From positions 1-64,000 of the forward strand of contig NZ_JBQKGW010000014.1 of NCBI RefSeq assembly GCF_052118625.1: a stretch of DNA of 64,000 nt, given 5' to 3'. The notes under the pieces were generated by a model. It ran no database searches and was not told where the DNA came from. It worked only from the letters and a program-made list of their open reading frames with translations. Positions 53,075 to 61,247 of the stretch are shown here, in pieces. The stretch's first letter is position 1. Each line of letters begins with the position of its first letter. This DNA comes from Porcincola sp945869225. Lineage in GTDB: Bacteria > Bacillota > Clostridia > Lachnospirales > Lachnospiraceae. The translations under genes were made by a program, and so were the position numbers.

Positions 53075-54492
53075 AGGAAGCGTACAGAATTCTGCCGGTC
53101 TGCGCCGGGGATGTTTCAGGAATCGCCTCTGCCCTCTATGAGCTGGGCGGGATGGTTGTGATTCATGACCCCTCCGGCTGCAACTCAACCTACAATACAC
53201 ATGATGAGATCCGCTGGTACGACCAGGAAAGCTACATCTTCATATCCGGTCTCAATATGCGGGATGCCATCCTTGGAAATGACCGGAAGTTCATCGACGA
53301 TATCGTGGAGGCGGCTGGAGAGCTGGATCCGGAGCCCTGTTTTATTGCGATCTGCAACTCTCCGGTTCCTTATCTGAACGGGACCGATTTTCAGGGAATC
53401 TGCCGGATTGTAGAGGAACGGAGCGGAATCAAAACGTTCTATGTGCCCGGGAACGGGATGCACGATTATGTCAGAGGAGCGGGGCGTGCCTTCCTGGAAT
53501 ACGCGCGTCGGATGCTGCCAGCACCCGGTCAGGGAACTGGCAGCAGCGCAGAGCTGGCTGTCAGCCTGAAGGCCACTTGTTGCACTGATTCGGTTTCGGG
53601 CCAGAAAGCCGACCGTGGCGCACAATTGCCAGTCAGTGAAAGGGTGTCCTGTGGAGCAGAGTCTTCAGTCAGATTGCAGGCCGTGCGTGATATGGATTCT
53701 CAGGGTTTTGTACCGGGGACCGGACAGTCCCGCAGGCCAAGAGTGTGTGTGCTGGGAGCAACACCGCTGACATATGGAAACCGAAAGACGATTCCGCACC
53801 TGAGGTGTATCCTTCAAAAGGCTGGATTCGATGTGACGGCGGTCTGGGCGATGGGCAGTACGCCGCAGGAAATTTACAGATCGACAGATGCAGATGTAAA
53901 TCTGGTTATCTCTGACACGGGCATCCTGGCTGCAAGGTATTTGAAGGAAACGTATGGGATCCCGTTCGTTGCGGGGGCGCCTGTCACGCGGAAACTGTGG
54001 GCAGAACTTGCTAGAAAGCTGAGAGAAGCGGCAGAGCAGCCCCTCCAGCTTCAGCAGGATGAAACCGCCCTCCTGATGCGGGGAGATGCGGAGGGGACGC
54101 GTAACGGCGGAAAATCTGTTTCCATCTTAATCGGAGAGGCCGTTCTGTCTGCTTCGTTGGCAGCGTCTGCGAGGGGGACAGCGATGATCCTGTGCCCATT
54201 TCCGGACAGCAGGCCGCTGCTTGGACCTGAAGACAGGTTCTTTGATGGCGAAGAAGAGCTGACCGAATGCATCAACGATGTCCGGCGGAATCATCCGGAT
54301 GCAGTGATCGATATCTGGGCGGATCCTATGTACAAATGCGTCCTTCCGGCAGATCTGGTATTCCATCCTCTTCCTGCACTGGCATGTTCAGGGCGCCTGT
54401 ACAGGACACAGTTTCCGGATTATTTTGGCTGGGTCGAAGGGGAAGGCATGCAGGATAACCTGTGGAGAAGACATGGGGCATGCACCATCTGA
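53071..54492 (+). CDS. Nitrogenase component-1-like beta subunit (pair 2)
   Basis: A 473-residue component 1 family protein. Unlike the beta-like protein of pair 1 it keeps three cysteines at P-cluster-type positions: Cys11 (LPVCAGD), Cys37 (DPSGCNSTY) and Cys95 (AICNSPVPYLNGTD). Residues about 150-222 form a variable, Ser/Ala/Gly-rich linker at the same domain boundary as in pair 1. The second half contains VLGATPLTYGNRKTIPHLRC and IVDIWADP-like VIDIWADPMYKC. It is translationally coupled to its alpha partner. It most likely forms a heterotetramer with it (inference from the family). Confidence 0.8.
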   Translation: MKEAYRILPVCAGDVSGIASALYELGGMVVIHDPSGCNSTYNTHDEIRWYDQESYIFISGLNMRDAILGNDRKFIDDIVEAAGELDPEPCFIAICNSPVPYLNGTDFQGICRIVEERSGIKTFYVPGNGMHDYVRGAGRAFLEYARRMLPAPGQGTGSSAELAVSLKATCCTDSVSGQKADRGAQLPVSERVSCGAESSVRLQAVRDMDSQGFVPGTGQSRRPRVCVLGATPLTYGNRKTIPHLRCILQKAGFDVTAVWAMGSTPQEIYRSTDADVNLVISDTGILAARYLKETYGIPFVAGAPVTRKLWAELARKLREAAEQPLQLQQDETALLMRGDAEGTRNGGKSVSILIGEAVLSASLAASARGTAMILCPFPDSRPLLGPEDRFFDGEEELTECINDVRRNHPDAVIDIWADPMYKCVLPADLVFHPLPALACSGRLYRTQFPDYFGWVEGEGMQDNLWRRHGACTI

Positions 54493-54528
54493 AAAGACCG
54501 GTGCATACGAAATAAGGGGGATAAGGCC

Positions 54529-55830
54529 ATGGGCATGATGAGCGAGGTACCATCTTCAGAGCGGGTGCAGATTGGCTTCTTCGGCATCCGGAACGCGGGA
54601 AAGTCCAGTGTGGTGAATGCGGTGACCGGACAGAATCTGTCTGTGATTTCCGACACGCCGGGGACGACCACGGATCCGGTCCGCAAGGCAATGGAAATCT
54701 CGCCCATCGGACCGGTGGTGGTCATCGATACGCCAGGCTTTGATGATGAGGGGGAGCTTGGGACATTGCGTGTCGCGAAGACGAAGGAAACGCTGAGACG
54801 GGTGGACGTTGCGGTCCTGGTGGTGGACAGCACACTCGGGATGAGGCCGAAGGACAGGGAGCTTCTGGATATTTTTGAGAAGCTGCGCATTCCATACATT
54901 GTCGCCCTGAACAAGACTGACCTGATGCTGCAGGTGCCGGAAGCGCAGGCGGGGATGGCCGGCGCGGTCTGTCAGAGCCGGGCATCATCGGGAACAGCAG
55001 AAGACCTGAAGCAGTCAGGCAGCGAGGCGGGACAGCGGACTGTACCTCACGCGGAGCTTGCGGTCAGCGCGAAAACGGGCTGGCATATCCGGGAGCTGAA
55101 GGATCTGATCGGAAGGCTGGGGAAGGCTAAGATCAGCTCGCTCGGACTCCTTGACGGCCTGATTGAGCCGGGCGATCTGTTTGTGCTGGTCATCCCGCAG
55201 GATGCCTCCGCACCGAAGGGACGGCTGATTCTGCCGGAGCAGATGGTGATTCATGAGATTCTGGATCATGCCAGCATGGCGCTCTGCTGTCAGCCGCCGC
55301 AGCTTCGGCAGACACTCGCCTTTCTTGCGCAGTCCGGGAAGAAGATCCGGATGGTGATCACTGATTCGCAGGCTTTCTCTGAGGTGTCAAAGGCTGTGCC
55401 GGAGGAGATCCCGCTTGCGTCCTTCTCCATTCTGATGGCACGCTACAAGGGTGTCCTGGAGGAAGCAGCCAGAGGCGTGAAGGCGGTAGACATGCTTCAG
55501 GATGGCGACAAGGTTCTGATGTCAGAAGGCTGCACACATCACAGGCAGTGTCAGGACATCGGTACCGTGAAGATTCCGGCCTGGCTGCGGGCGTACACGA
55601 AGAAGAGCATTTCCATTGAGACCTCCAGCGGCTTCGGTTTCCCGGAGGATCTGAGCCCGTACCGCATGGTGATCCACTGCGGCGGCTGTATGCTGAATGA
55701 GAGGGAAGTACAGAGCCGGATGCGGCAGGCGAGGGAGCAGGGTGTTCCATTTACAAACTATGGCATCACGATTGCGTACATGAACGGCATCCTTCAGCGA
55801 AGCGCGAAGGCGATCGGCCTTGCACTCTGA
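54529..55830 (+). CDS. hydF: [FeFe]-hydrogenase maturation GTPase HydF
   Basis: A 433-residue GTPase and scaffold that in [FeFe]-hydrogenase assembly carries the diiron precluster. The G domain shows FGIRNAGKSSVVNAVTGQ near 18-35, SDTPGTTTDP, IDTPGFDDEGELG and ALNKTDLM. The C-terminal iron-sulfur motif is intact: CTH at 335-337 and HCGGC at 383-387, i.e. CxH-x45-HCxxC. A short variable insert lies near 145-165. It starts 36 bases after the second beta gene. No hydA or hydG is in the window, so the client is unclear. Confidence 0.93.
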   Translation: MGMMSEVPSSERVQIGFFGIRNAGKSSVVNAVTGQNLSVISDTPGTTTDPVRKAMEISPIGPVVVIDTPGFDDEGELGTLRVAKTKETLRRVDVAVLVVDSTLGMRPKDRELLDIFEKLRIPYIVALNKTDLMLQVPEAQAGMAGAVCQSRASSGTAEDLKQSGSEAGQRTVPHAELAVSAKTGWHIRELKDLIGRLGKAKISSLGLLDGLIEPGDLFVLVIPQDASAPKGRLILPEQMVIHEILDHASMALCCQPPQLRQTLAFLAQSGKKIRMVITDSQAFSEVSKAVPEEIPLASFSILMARYKGVLEEAARGVKAVDMLQDGDKVLMSEGCTHHRQCQDIGTVKIPAWLRAYTKKSISIETSSGFGFPEDLSPYRMVIHCGGCMLNEREVQSRMRQAREQGVPFTNYGITIAYMNGILQRSAKAIGLAL

Positions 55831-55833
55831 GGA

Positions 55834-55917
55834 TGCATGAAAGCCAGGTGCGAGGACAGTTGCCCTGCACTCGGGTGCATGAATACCAGGTGCGAAGGCG
55901 TCCAGGCTTGCACGCGG
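55834..55917 (+). repeat. Tandem 42-base repeat before hydE
   Basis: Two imperfect 42-base copies (55834-55875 and 55876-55917), each beginning TGCATGAA, lie between hydF and hydE. The period is 14 codons. Read in the hydE frame from ATG 55837 they encode two Cys-rich units (MKARCEDSCPALGC and MNTRCEGVQACTRN), which could be an N-terminal extension of HydE. Confidence 0.6.
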
Positions 55918-55938
55918 AATGACAGATTGGATATATGG

Positions 55939-56982
55939 ATGACAAACGGAGATCGAATTGAACGGTTATATCGGACGGGTGACCTTCCGGACGAAGAGCT
56001 GAGGGCACTTCTCGTCAGTCTGGATCAGAAGGAGTTTGAGCCCCTGTGTGAAAGAGCCTGTGAGGTGCGCGAGAAGGTTTATGGAAAGGAAGTCTACCTC
56101 AGAGGGCTGATCGAATTTTCTAACTACTGCAGAAATGACTGCTACTACTGCGGGATCAGGAAGAGCAACCGGCTGGCTGACCGGTACCGTTTGGCTGAGG
56201 ATGAGATCGTCGCCTGCAGTGATGCAGGATATGAACTCGGTTTTCGAACATTTGTCCTGCAGAGCGGGGAGGATCTTTCCTATACGACAGCGGACATCTG
56301 CCGCATCGTCAGCAGGATCCGGAGCCGGCATCCGGACTGCGCGGTCACGCTTTCCATCGGGGAGAAGAGCCGTAGCGAGTATCAGGCCTATTACGATGCC
56401 GGAGCAGAGCGGTATCTGCTCCGGCAGGAAACATCCAATCCGGTGCATTACAGAAAACTTCATCCGCCGGGGCTTTCCATCGAGAATCGCAAGCGCTGCC
56501 TGTATGACCTTCGGGAGATCGGCTATCAGGTTGGGTGCGGGATCATGGTCGGGACACCGGGGCAGACGCCGGAATATATCATCGAGGATCTTCGATTCAT
56601 GCAGAAGCTGGATCCTCAGATGATCGGAATCGGTCCCTTTATCCACCACAAGGACACACCGTTTCGGAATCAGCCGGATGGAACGCTTCAGGATACCCTT
56701 CACCTGCTGGCAATCCTGCGGCTGATGTTTCCGCATATTCTGCTGCCGGCGACGACGGCGCTTGGGACCATCCATCCACTTGGCCGGGAGATGGGAATCA
56801 GGGCGGGAGCCAATGTCGTGATGCCGAATCTCTCGCCGCGCGGCGTCCGGAACAAGTACCTGCTCTATGACGGGAAGATTTGTACCGGTGACGAAGCGGC
56901 AGAGTGCAGAGCCTGCATGGAGCGACGGATTGCCGCCACCGGATACAAGGTGGTCGTCAGCCGCGGAGACTACAGAGCCTGA
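55939..56982 (+). CDS. hydE: [FeFe]-hydrogenase maturase HydE (radical SAM)
   Basis: A 347-residue radical SAM enzyme which in [FeFe]-hydrogenase assembly acts on the iron complex made by HydG on the way to the diiron site. The radical SAM triad is CRNDCYYC at 64-71 in RGLIEFSNYCRNDCYYCGIR, and QSGED, RYLLRQETSNPVHYRKLHPP and GTIHPLGREMGIRAGANVVM are HydE-typical. The C-terminal second-cluster cysteines are also present (GKICTGDEAAECRACMER). ATG 55939 gives the usual length; ATG 55837, just after GAGG, would add a 34-residue Cys-rich repeat. HydG is absent, so the iron substrate may differ. Confidence 0.93.
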   Translation: MTNGDRIERLYRTGDLPDEELRALLVSLDQKEFEPLCERACEVREKVYGKEVYLRGLIEFSNYCRNDCYYCGIRKSNRLADRYRLAEDEIVACSDAGYELGFRTFVLQSGEDLSYTTADICRIVSRIRSRHPDCAVTLSIGEKSRSEYQAYYDAGAERYLLRQETSNPVHYRKLHPPGLSIENRKRCLYDLREIGYQVGCGIMVGTPGQTPEYIIEDLRFMQKLDPQMIGIGPFIHHKDTPFRNQPDGTLQDTLHLLAILRLMFPHILLPATTALGTIHPLGREMGIRAGANVVMPNLSPRGVRNKYLLYDGKICTGDEAAECRACMERRIAATGYKVVVSRGDYRA

Positions 56983-57046
56983 CAGAGTAACCGGTCTGCA
57001 GGCCGGGCCACTCAACAAATCTCAATAATAGGAGCATGCAATTTCT

Positions 57047-58234
57047 GTGAGCAATGATGAGACGATAGAGAGAAGACAGGCTGCCGCGCGACGGTCTGAT
57101 GTGGTTGTGCTGACGGCGTGTCCGGACTACAGTGAGGAACATGCAAGGGCTGCCGTGTGCAGCGCGCTGGAAAAATGGCCGGGCTTTTCAGGGATCAAGC
57201 CGGGCGTACGGGTTGCGGTGAAGGTCAACCTGGTAACGGGCGCATCACCGAAGAAAGCTGTGACGACGCACCCGCAGCTGGTGACGGAGTTGTGCCGGCA
57301 GCTGACCATGCGCGGCGCTGAGGTGACGGTAGGAGACAGTCCGGGCGGCCTGTTCACAAGGGAAGCCCTCAGGCGGGCGTACCGCGAATCGGGCATGGAA
57401 CAGATTGAGCAGACTGGCGCAAAACTGAATGATGATATAGAGACGGAGAATGTGACATATCCGGGGGCAGCGGCCGCGCATGTCTTCAGCTGTACATCCT
57501 GGCTGAGAAAGGCGGATGTGATCATCAACTTTGCAAAGCTGAAATCACACGGGATGATGCGTCTGACAGCGTCGGTCAAGAACCTGTTCGGAGCTGTCCC
57601 GGGGACGACGAAGCCGGAGTACCATATGCGATTTCCAAACGAGACAGCCTTCGCCAACATGCTGATTGATTTGAACGAGGCACTCCAACCGGCATTGAAT
57701 CTTGTCGATGCAGTCGTCTGCATGGAGGGAAATGGACCGACAGCCGGATCACCCCGCCAGCTGGGCCTGGTTCTTTCATCGGAAAATCCTTACAACCTGG
57801 ACATGATCTGTGCAGAGCTGACTGGCATGCGTCCTGAGGATGTACCGACAATTCGCTGTGCAGCCAGCCGCGGACTTGGGCCATCCGGGCTTCAGGAGGT
57901 TGAGATTTCAGGAGAGCGGCCGGAACAGTGGAAGCTCACCGATTTCCGACAGGCAGACGGCGTCCGGGTTACATTTACAGGGAATGGCGTGCTTGGCCGC
58001 CTGCAGGAGGCCATTTTCAGAAGTGCAATGCAGCAGATGCCCAAGGTACATCCGTCCGAGTGCATCGGCTGCAGGAAATGTTTCAACGTCTGTCCGGCCA
58101 TGGCAATCACGATGGTGAAAGGAAAGCCAAAGATCGACAGAAAACGATGCATTCGCTGTTTCTGCTGCCAGGAATTCTGCCCAAGGGGCGCGATGAAAGT
58201 GCACCGCACGCTGCTGGCAAGGCTTCTTCAGTAA
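57047..58234 (+). CDS. DUF362 protein with two [4Fe-4S] ferredoxin motifs
   Basis: A 395-residue iron-sulfur protein. The DUF362 domain occupies about residues 20-310 (VAVKVNLVTGASPKKAVTTH; VIINFAKLKSHGMMRLTASV, KNLFG). Two C-terminal ferredoxin motifs follow, CIGCRKCFNVCPAMAI near 342 and CIRCFCCQEFCPRGAM near 370, each with four cysteines. The function of DUF362 is unknown; it often appears with redox enzymes. The start is GTG 57047, with AGGAG about 12 bases upstream. As last gene of the cluster it is the best candidate in the window for an electron donor to the NifH-like ATPase. Confidence 0.85.
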   Translation: MSNDETIERRQAAARRSDVVVLTACPDYSEEHARAAVCSALEKWPGFSGIKPGVRVAVKVNLVTGASPKKAVTTHPQLVTELCRQLTMRGAEVTVGDSPGGLFTREALRRAYRESGMEQIEQTGAKLNDDIETENVTYPGAAAAHVFSCTSWLRKADVIINFAKLKSHGMMRLTASVKNLFGAVPGTTKPEYHMRFPNETAFANMLIDLNEALQPALNLVDAVVCMEGNGPTAGSPRQLGLVLSSENPYNLDMICAELTGMRPEDVPTIRCAASRGLGPSGLQEVEISGERPEQWKLTDFRQADGVRVTFTGNGVLGRLQEAIFRSAMQQMPKVHPSECIGCRKCFNVCPAMAITMVKGKPKIDRKRCIRCFCCQEFCPRGAMKVHRTLLARLLQ

Positions 58235-58262
58235 GCGGCGGGGGATATTGGATGCGGAGCCA

Positions 58263-58288
58263 GAAGCGCTGAGGAAGGTCAGCGCTTC
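58263..58288. terminator. Hairpin between the cluster and the CDF gene
   Basis: GAAGCGCTGA (58263-58272) and TCAGCGCTTC (58279-58288) form a perfect ten-base stem with a six-base loop, overlapping the opposing gene's stop codon. There is no T-run, but its position after the twelve-gene cluster suggests a bidirectional end point. Confidence 0.55.
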
Positions 58289-59466
58289 GCCATTGTAACG
58301 GTGTAATCGGTATCCACATGGATCACCACTTCATACTGCGCGCCGATCCGGCGATGAACCTCGTCCTCAATTCGCTTCTGCAGCTCGTCGTCTGTCAGCT
58401 TGAATCCAAACGGAATGACGACGTCAAAGATCAGCTTCGGGCGTTTTTTCCCGGGAACGACCCGGAAGTCGTGCATGGTCAGATACGGCGCGATGCTCTG
58501 CAGAATCTGGTAGAGCTCATCCCGCAGTGCAACGATGTGCGGGTCGTCTGTGATAATCGGATCCATATGGATTGTCACCAGGCAGTGAAGCTTCGATTCC
58601 AGGTCTTCCTCGGCTTTATCGATGATCTCGTGAAGTTCCACAATGTTTCCGCTTGCCGGGACCTCGGCATGGAGGGAGACGATCCGCTTCCCGGGTCCGT
58701 AATCATTGACAATCAGATCGTGGATGCCTGTAATCTGGTCGCTCTCGTTCGCCATGATATCCCGGATCTCCTGTACAAATGCCGGATCTGGTGCCTGCCC
58801 GAGAAGCGGGTTAAGGGTATCCCTTGCGGATCCGATGCCCTGGTAGGCAATGAAGCAGGCAACCAGCAGACCGCAGATGCCGTCCAGCAGGGTCAGTCCG
58901 GTCAGATGGATGGCAATGGAAGCGATCAGGACAACGGAAGTCGAAACACAGTCGTTGGTACTGTCTTTGGCGACGGCTTCAAGAGCGACCGAATGAATGC
59001 GCTTTCCTGCTGCCCTGTTATAGAATGCCATATAGCACTTTACAAGGATGGAACCGATCAGGATCACAAAGACCAGCCAGGAGAAAGAGATTTCCTCAGG
59101 GTGAATCATCTTTGCAATTGAATCACGGGCAAGCTCGAACGCCATGACAATCATCATGCACGAAACGACGAAGCCTGAGACATACTCGGCCCGTCCATGG
59201 CCGAACGGGTGCCCGGGATCCGCCTGCCTTTTCGAGATCGAAAAGCCTGCCAGTGTGATGATGGAGGAGGCAGCATCGGAAAGATTGTTCAAGGCATCCG
59301 CCACGATTGCAAGAGAACCGCTGAAAAGACCGGCCAGTCCTTTTCCTGCAAACAGAAGCAGGTTCAGTATGATACCAACCGTCCCGCAGACCATTCCCCA
59401 GGCATTGCGCTGTTCATCTTCACTCATGCCGCTCTTGATGAAGAAGCGTGAAAACAAGCGTACCAT
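58279..59466 (-). CDS. Cation diffusion facilitator transporter (2)
   Basis: A 395-residue CDF antiporter. Metal-site motifs are VADALNNLSDAASSIITLAG near 56-75, GHPFGHGRAEYVSGF near 86-100 and AKDSTNDCVSTSVVL near 168-182, and a long cytoplasmic domain follows (NDYGPGKRIVSLHAEVPASG). It is similar in organisation to the CDF gene at 22618 but clearly a different paralogue. AAAGGGGAT precedes ATG 59466, which is preferred over upstream in-frame codons. Its metal is unknown; iron, cobalt or manganese would each be plausible beside a metal-cofactor cluster. Confidence 0.87.
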   Translation of the reverse strand: MVRLFSRFFIKSGMSEDEQRNAWGMVCGTVGIILNLLLFAGKGLAGLFSGSLAIVADALNNLSDAASSIITLAGFSISKRQADPGHPFGHGRAEYVSGFVVSCMMIVMAFELARDSIAKMIHPEEISFSWLVFVILIGSILVKCYMAFYNRAAGKRIHSVALEAVAKDSTNDCVSTSVVLIASIAIHLTGLTLLDGICGLLVACFIAYQGIGSARDTLNPLLGQAPDPAFVQEIRDIMANESDQITGIHDLIVNDYGPGKRIVSLHAEVPASGNIVELHEIIDKAEEDLESKLHCLVTIHMDPIITDDPHIVALRDELYQILQSIAPYLTMHDFRVVPGKKRPKLIFDVVIPFGFKLTDDELQKRIEDEVHRRIGAQYEVVIHVDTDYTVTMAKR

Positions 59467-59616
59467 AATGTCAAAATCCCCTTTCAAAGCAGAACCGAAA
59501 TCGCCCTGTTTTCGGGACATCGTACGTCTCAACAGCGGGATTAGTCAACTGCAATCGTACAAAGAATCCCGGGAAATCAGGATGTGAGCGCAGCCGGTTC
59601 TGCCTGTATGGAATGC

Positions 59617-60507
59617 TTATCGGGGCACGTTTTTCTCCAGGTAACCGATGAAGTTCCGTTCTGAATCAGTCAGGCTCCGCCTCTTCTGCCAGACAATGTA
59701 AAAGTGACGGCTGATGTCTTCATGCATCTGATAGACGAGAACCTGTCCGCTGCCGGCCAGATCCCGGACAGAACAGGCAGACATCATTGAGATACCCATT
59801 CCGGAGACGATCATCTTGCGGATCGCCTCCAGATCGTTGGCACAGGCAGCGACATGCAGATCCTCCTTGTGAATATGGTGACGTTCCAGAAAACGATCAA
59901 AGTTTTTCTGTGTTCCGGAGCCGGATTCACGGAGAATGACAGGTTCCTGGAAAAGCTGCTGCAGGGAGGGCGTGTGGTGCTTCAGCGTCATATAATGCTC
60001 ATTCACAGGGGTTACAATCAGCAGCTGATCCCGGCAGATCTCCCGGATGGTGAGCGCAGGATTGTCAGGGACTTCGCCTACGACCGAAAAATCGACTGTT
60101 CCATCGAGAACCTGACTGACCGCGGTATGAGAATCAGATTGCAGGACACGGAAGAAACAGCCGGCATTTTCACTGCGGTACCCAGACAGAATTTGCGGAA
60201 GCAGGTAGGAGGAAGGGATTGTAGATGCGCCGAGCGTGATCATCTGTCCCATAGAGTCTGAGAGCTTCTCCAGAGCAGTCTGTTCCAGCTCCAGCATGCG
60301 GAGGGCGTAGCTGTAAAAAAGCTCCCCCTTCTCGGTCAGAGTTACCCGCTTTGTTGTCCTTTCCAGCAGATCCACGCCAAGCTCTCTTTCCAAAGCCCTG
60401 ATCTGGGTGCTGACCGCCGGCTGAGACAAATGAACGCGGTTTGCCGCTTCAGTGAACTGCCGCAGACGCGCAACCTCCACAAAACTTCGAAGCTGTTTCA
60501 TGTCCAT
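59617..60507 (-). CDS. LysR family transcriptional regulator
   Basis: A 296-residue regulator of the CysB/CysL-like group. The N-terminal helix-turn-helix is RQFTEAANRVHLSQPAVSTQ followed by LERELGVDLLERTTKRVTLT, and the effector domain begins near residue 90 (ITLGASTIPSSYLLPQIL). It is divergent from the C_GCAxxG_C_C gene across a 197-base AT-rich gap, the usual layout for LysR control of a neighbour. The ligand is unknown; sulfur compounds or small acids are common in this subgroup. Confidence 0.88.
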   Translation of the reverse strand: MDMKQLRSFVEVARLRQFTEAANRVHLSQPAVSTQIRALERELGVDLLERTTKRVTLTEKGELFYSYALRMLELEQTALEKLSDSMGQMITLGASTIPSSYLLPQILSGYRSENAGCFFRVLQSDSHTAVSQVLDGTVDFSVVGEVPDNPALTIREICRDQLLIVTPVNEHYMTLKHHTPSLQQLFQEPVILRESGSGTQKNFDRFLERHHIHKEDLHVAACANDLEAIRKMIVSGMGISMMSACSVRDLAGSGQVLVYQMHEDISRHFYIVWQKRRSLTDSERNFIGYLEKNVPR

Positions 60508-60579
60508 CGTGCCTGTCCTCCTGTCCGGGTATTCTGTCTGAATAAAAATCTGAACGAATCGTCAATTAATAAAGAATAA

Positions 60580-60594
60580 TTATAAATATTATAA
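60580..60594. promoter_or_regulatory. Candidate LysR-type binding site
   Basis: The palindrome TTATAA-ATA-TTATAA contains the T-N11-A pattern of LysR sites (T60581 to A60593) and lies in the gap between the LysR gene and the C_GCAxxG_C_C gene. The surrounding 60541-60650 is very AT-rich and must hold both divergent promoters, but I cannot fix a well-spaced -35/-10 pair. Confidence 0.45.
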
Positions 60595-60704
60595 CAAAAA
60601 TTTATTATTTGATAAATGCCTTCCAAATATTTTGATACAATGAAATAGAATCAGATGACTGAACAAGTAAAACAAAGCAATCAATCTAAGGGAGGGATTT
60701 TCAG

Positions 60705-61247
60705 ATGGTGGAGTACCATGCAGTAAAAGTCAGTCCGAAGGCCGTACAGAAGCATGCAGAGGATTTGTACAGAGGCGGGTATTTCTGCTGCGAGGCTGTA
60801 ATGGCCGCAATCCGCAGTGATTTTGAGGTAAATGTTCCGGAGGAGGTTATCGCGATGGCATCCGGGATGGCAGTCGGTGCAGGGCGCTCAGGCTGTATGT
60901 GCGGTGCGCTGAATGGCGGCATTCTGGCGCTCGGCATGTTCTTCGGACGGACGGAGCAGAACGGGCCGAAGGATCCGAAGGTCAACCACTGTATGGCACT
61001 GACGCATGAGCTGCACGACTGGTTCCGTGAGGCAACTGCGAAGCATGCCGTGTGCTGCAGGGTTCTGACGAGAGGATTCGACATGGGCTGCGGTGAACAC
61101 AAGGAGCAGTGCATCGCGTTCACTGGGTTGTGCGCAGGAAAGGTCGCAGAGATACTGTGCCGGGAACTTGGCGTCGAGGACACAGATGACGAGCCGGTCA
61201 AAGGGCTCGACAAGCCGTACCTGCCTCCGAAGAAGGAGGAAGAGTGA
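60705..61247 (+). CDS. C_GCAxxG_C_C family protein
   Basis: A 180-residue probable redox protein of the C_GCAxxG_C_C family, named for its conserved cysteines. Visible are YFCCEAVMAA near 26-35, the GRSGCMCGALNGGILALG signature near 60-77 (equivalent of GCAxxG), and later CCRVLTRGF, GCGEHKEQCIAF and CRELG. The function is unknown; many members accompany transporters or electron-transfer genes in anaerobes. GGGAGGG precedes the start. The stop overlaps the next start (TGATG at 61245-61249), so the TDT-like transporter is co-translated. LysR control is likely. Confidence 0.85.
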   Translation: MVEYHAVKVSPKAVQKHAEDLYRGGYFCCEAVMAAIRSDFEVNVPEEVIAMASGMAVGAGRSGCMCGALNGGILALGMFFGRTEQNGPKDPKVNHCMALTHELHDWFREATAKHAVCCRVLTRGFDMGCGEHKEQCIAFTGLCAGKVAEILCRELGVEDTDDEPVKGLDKPYLPPKKEEE

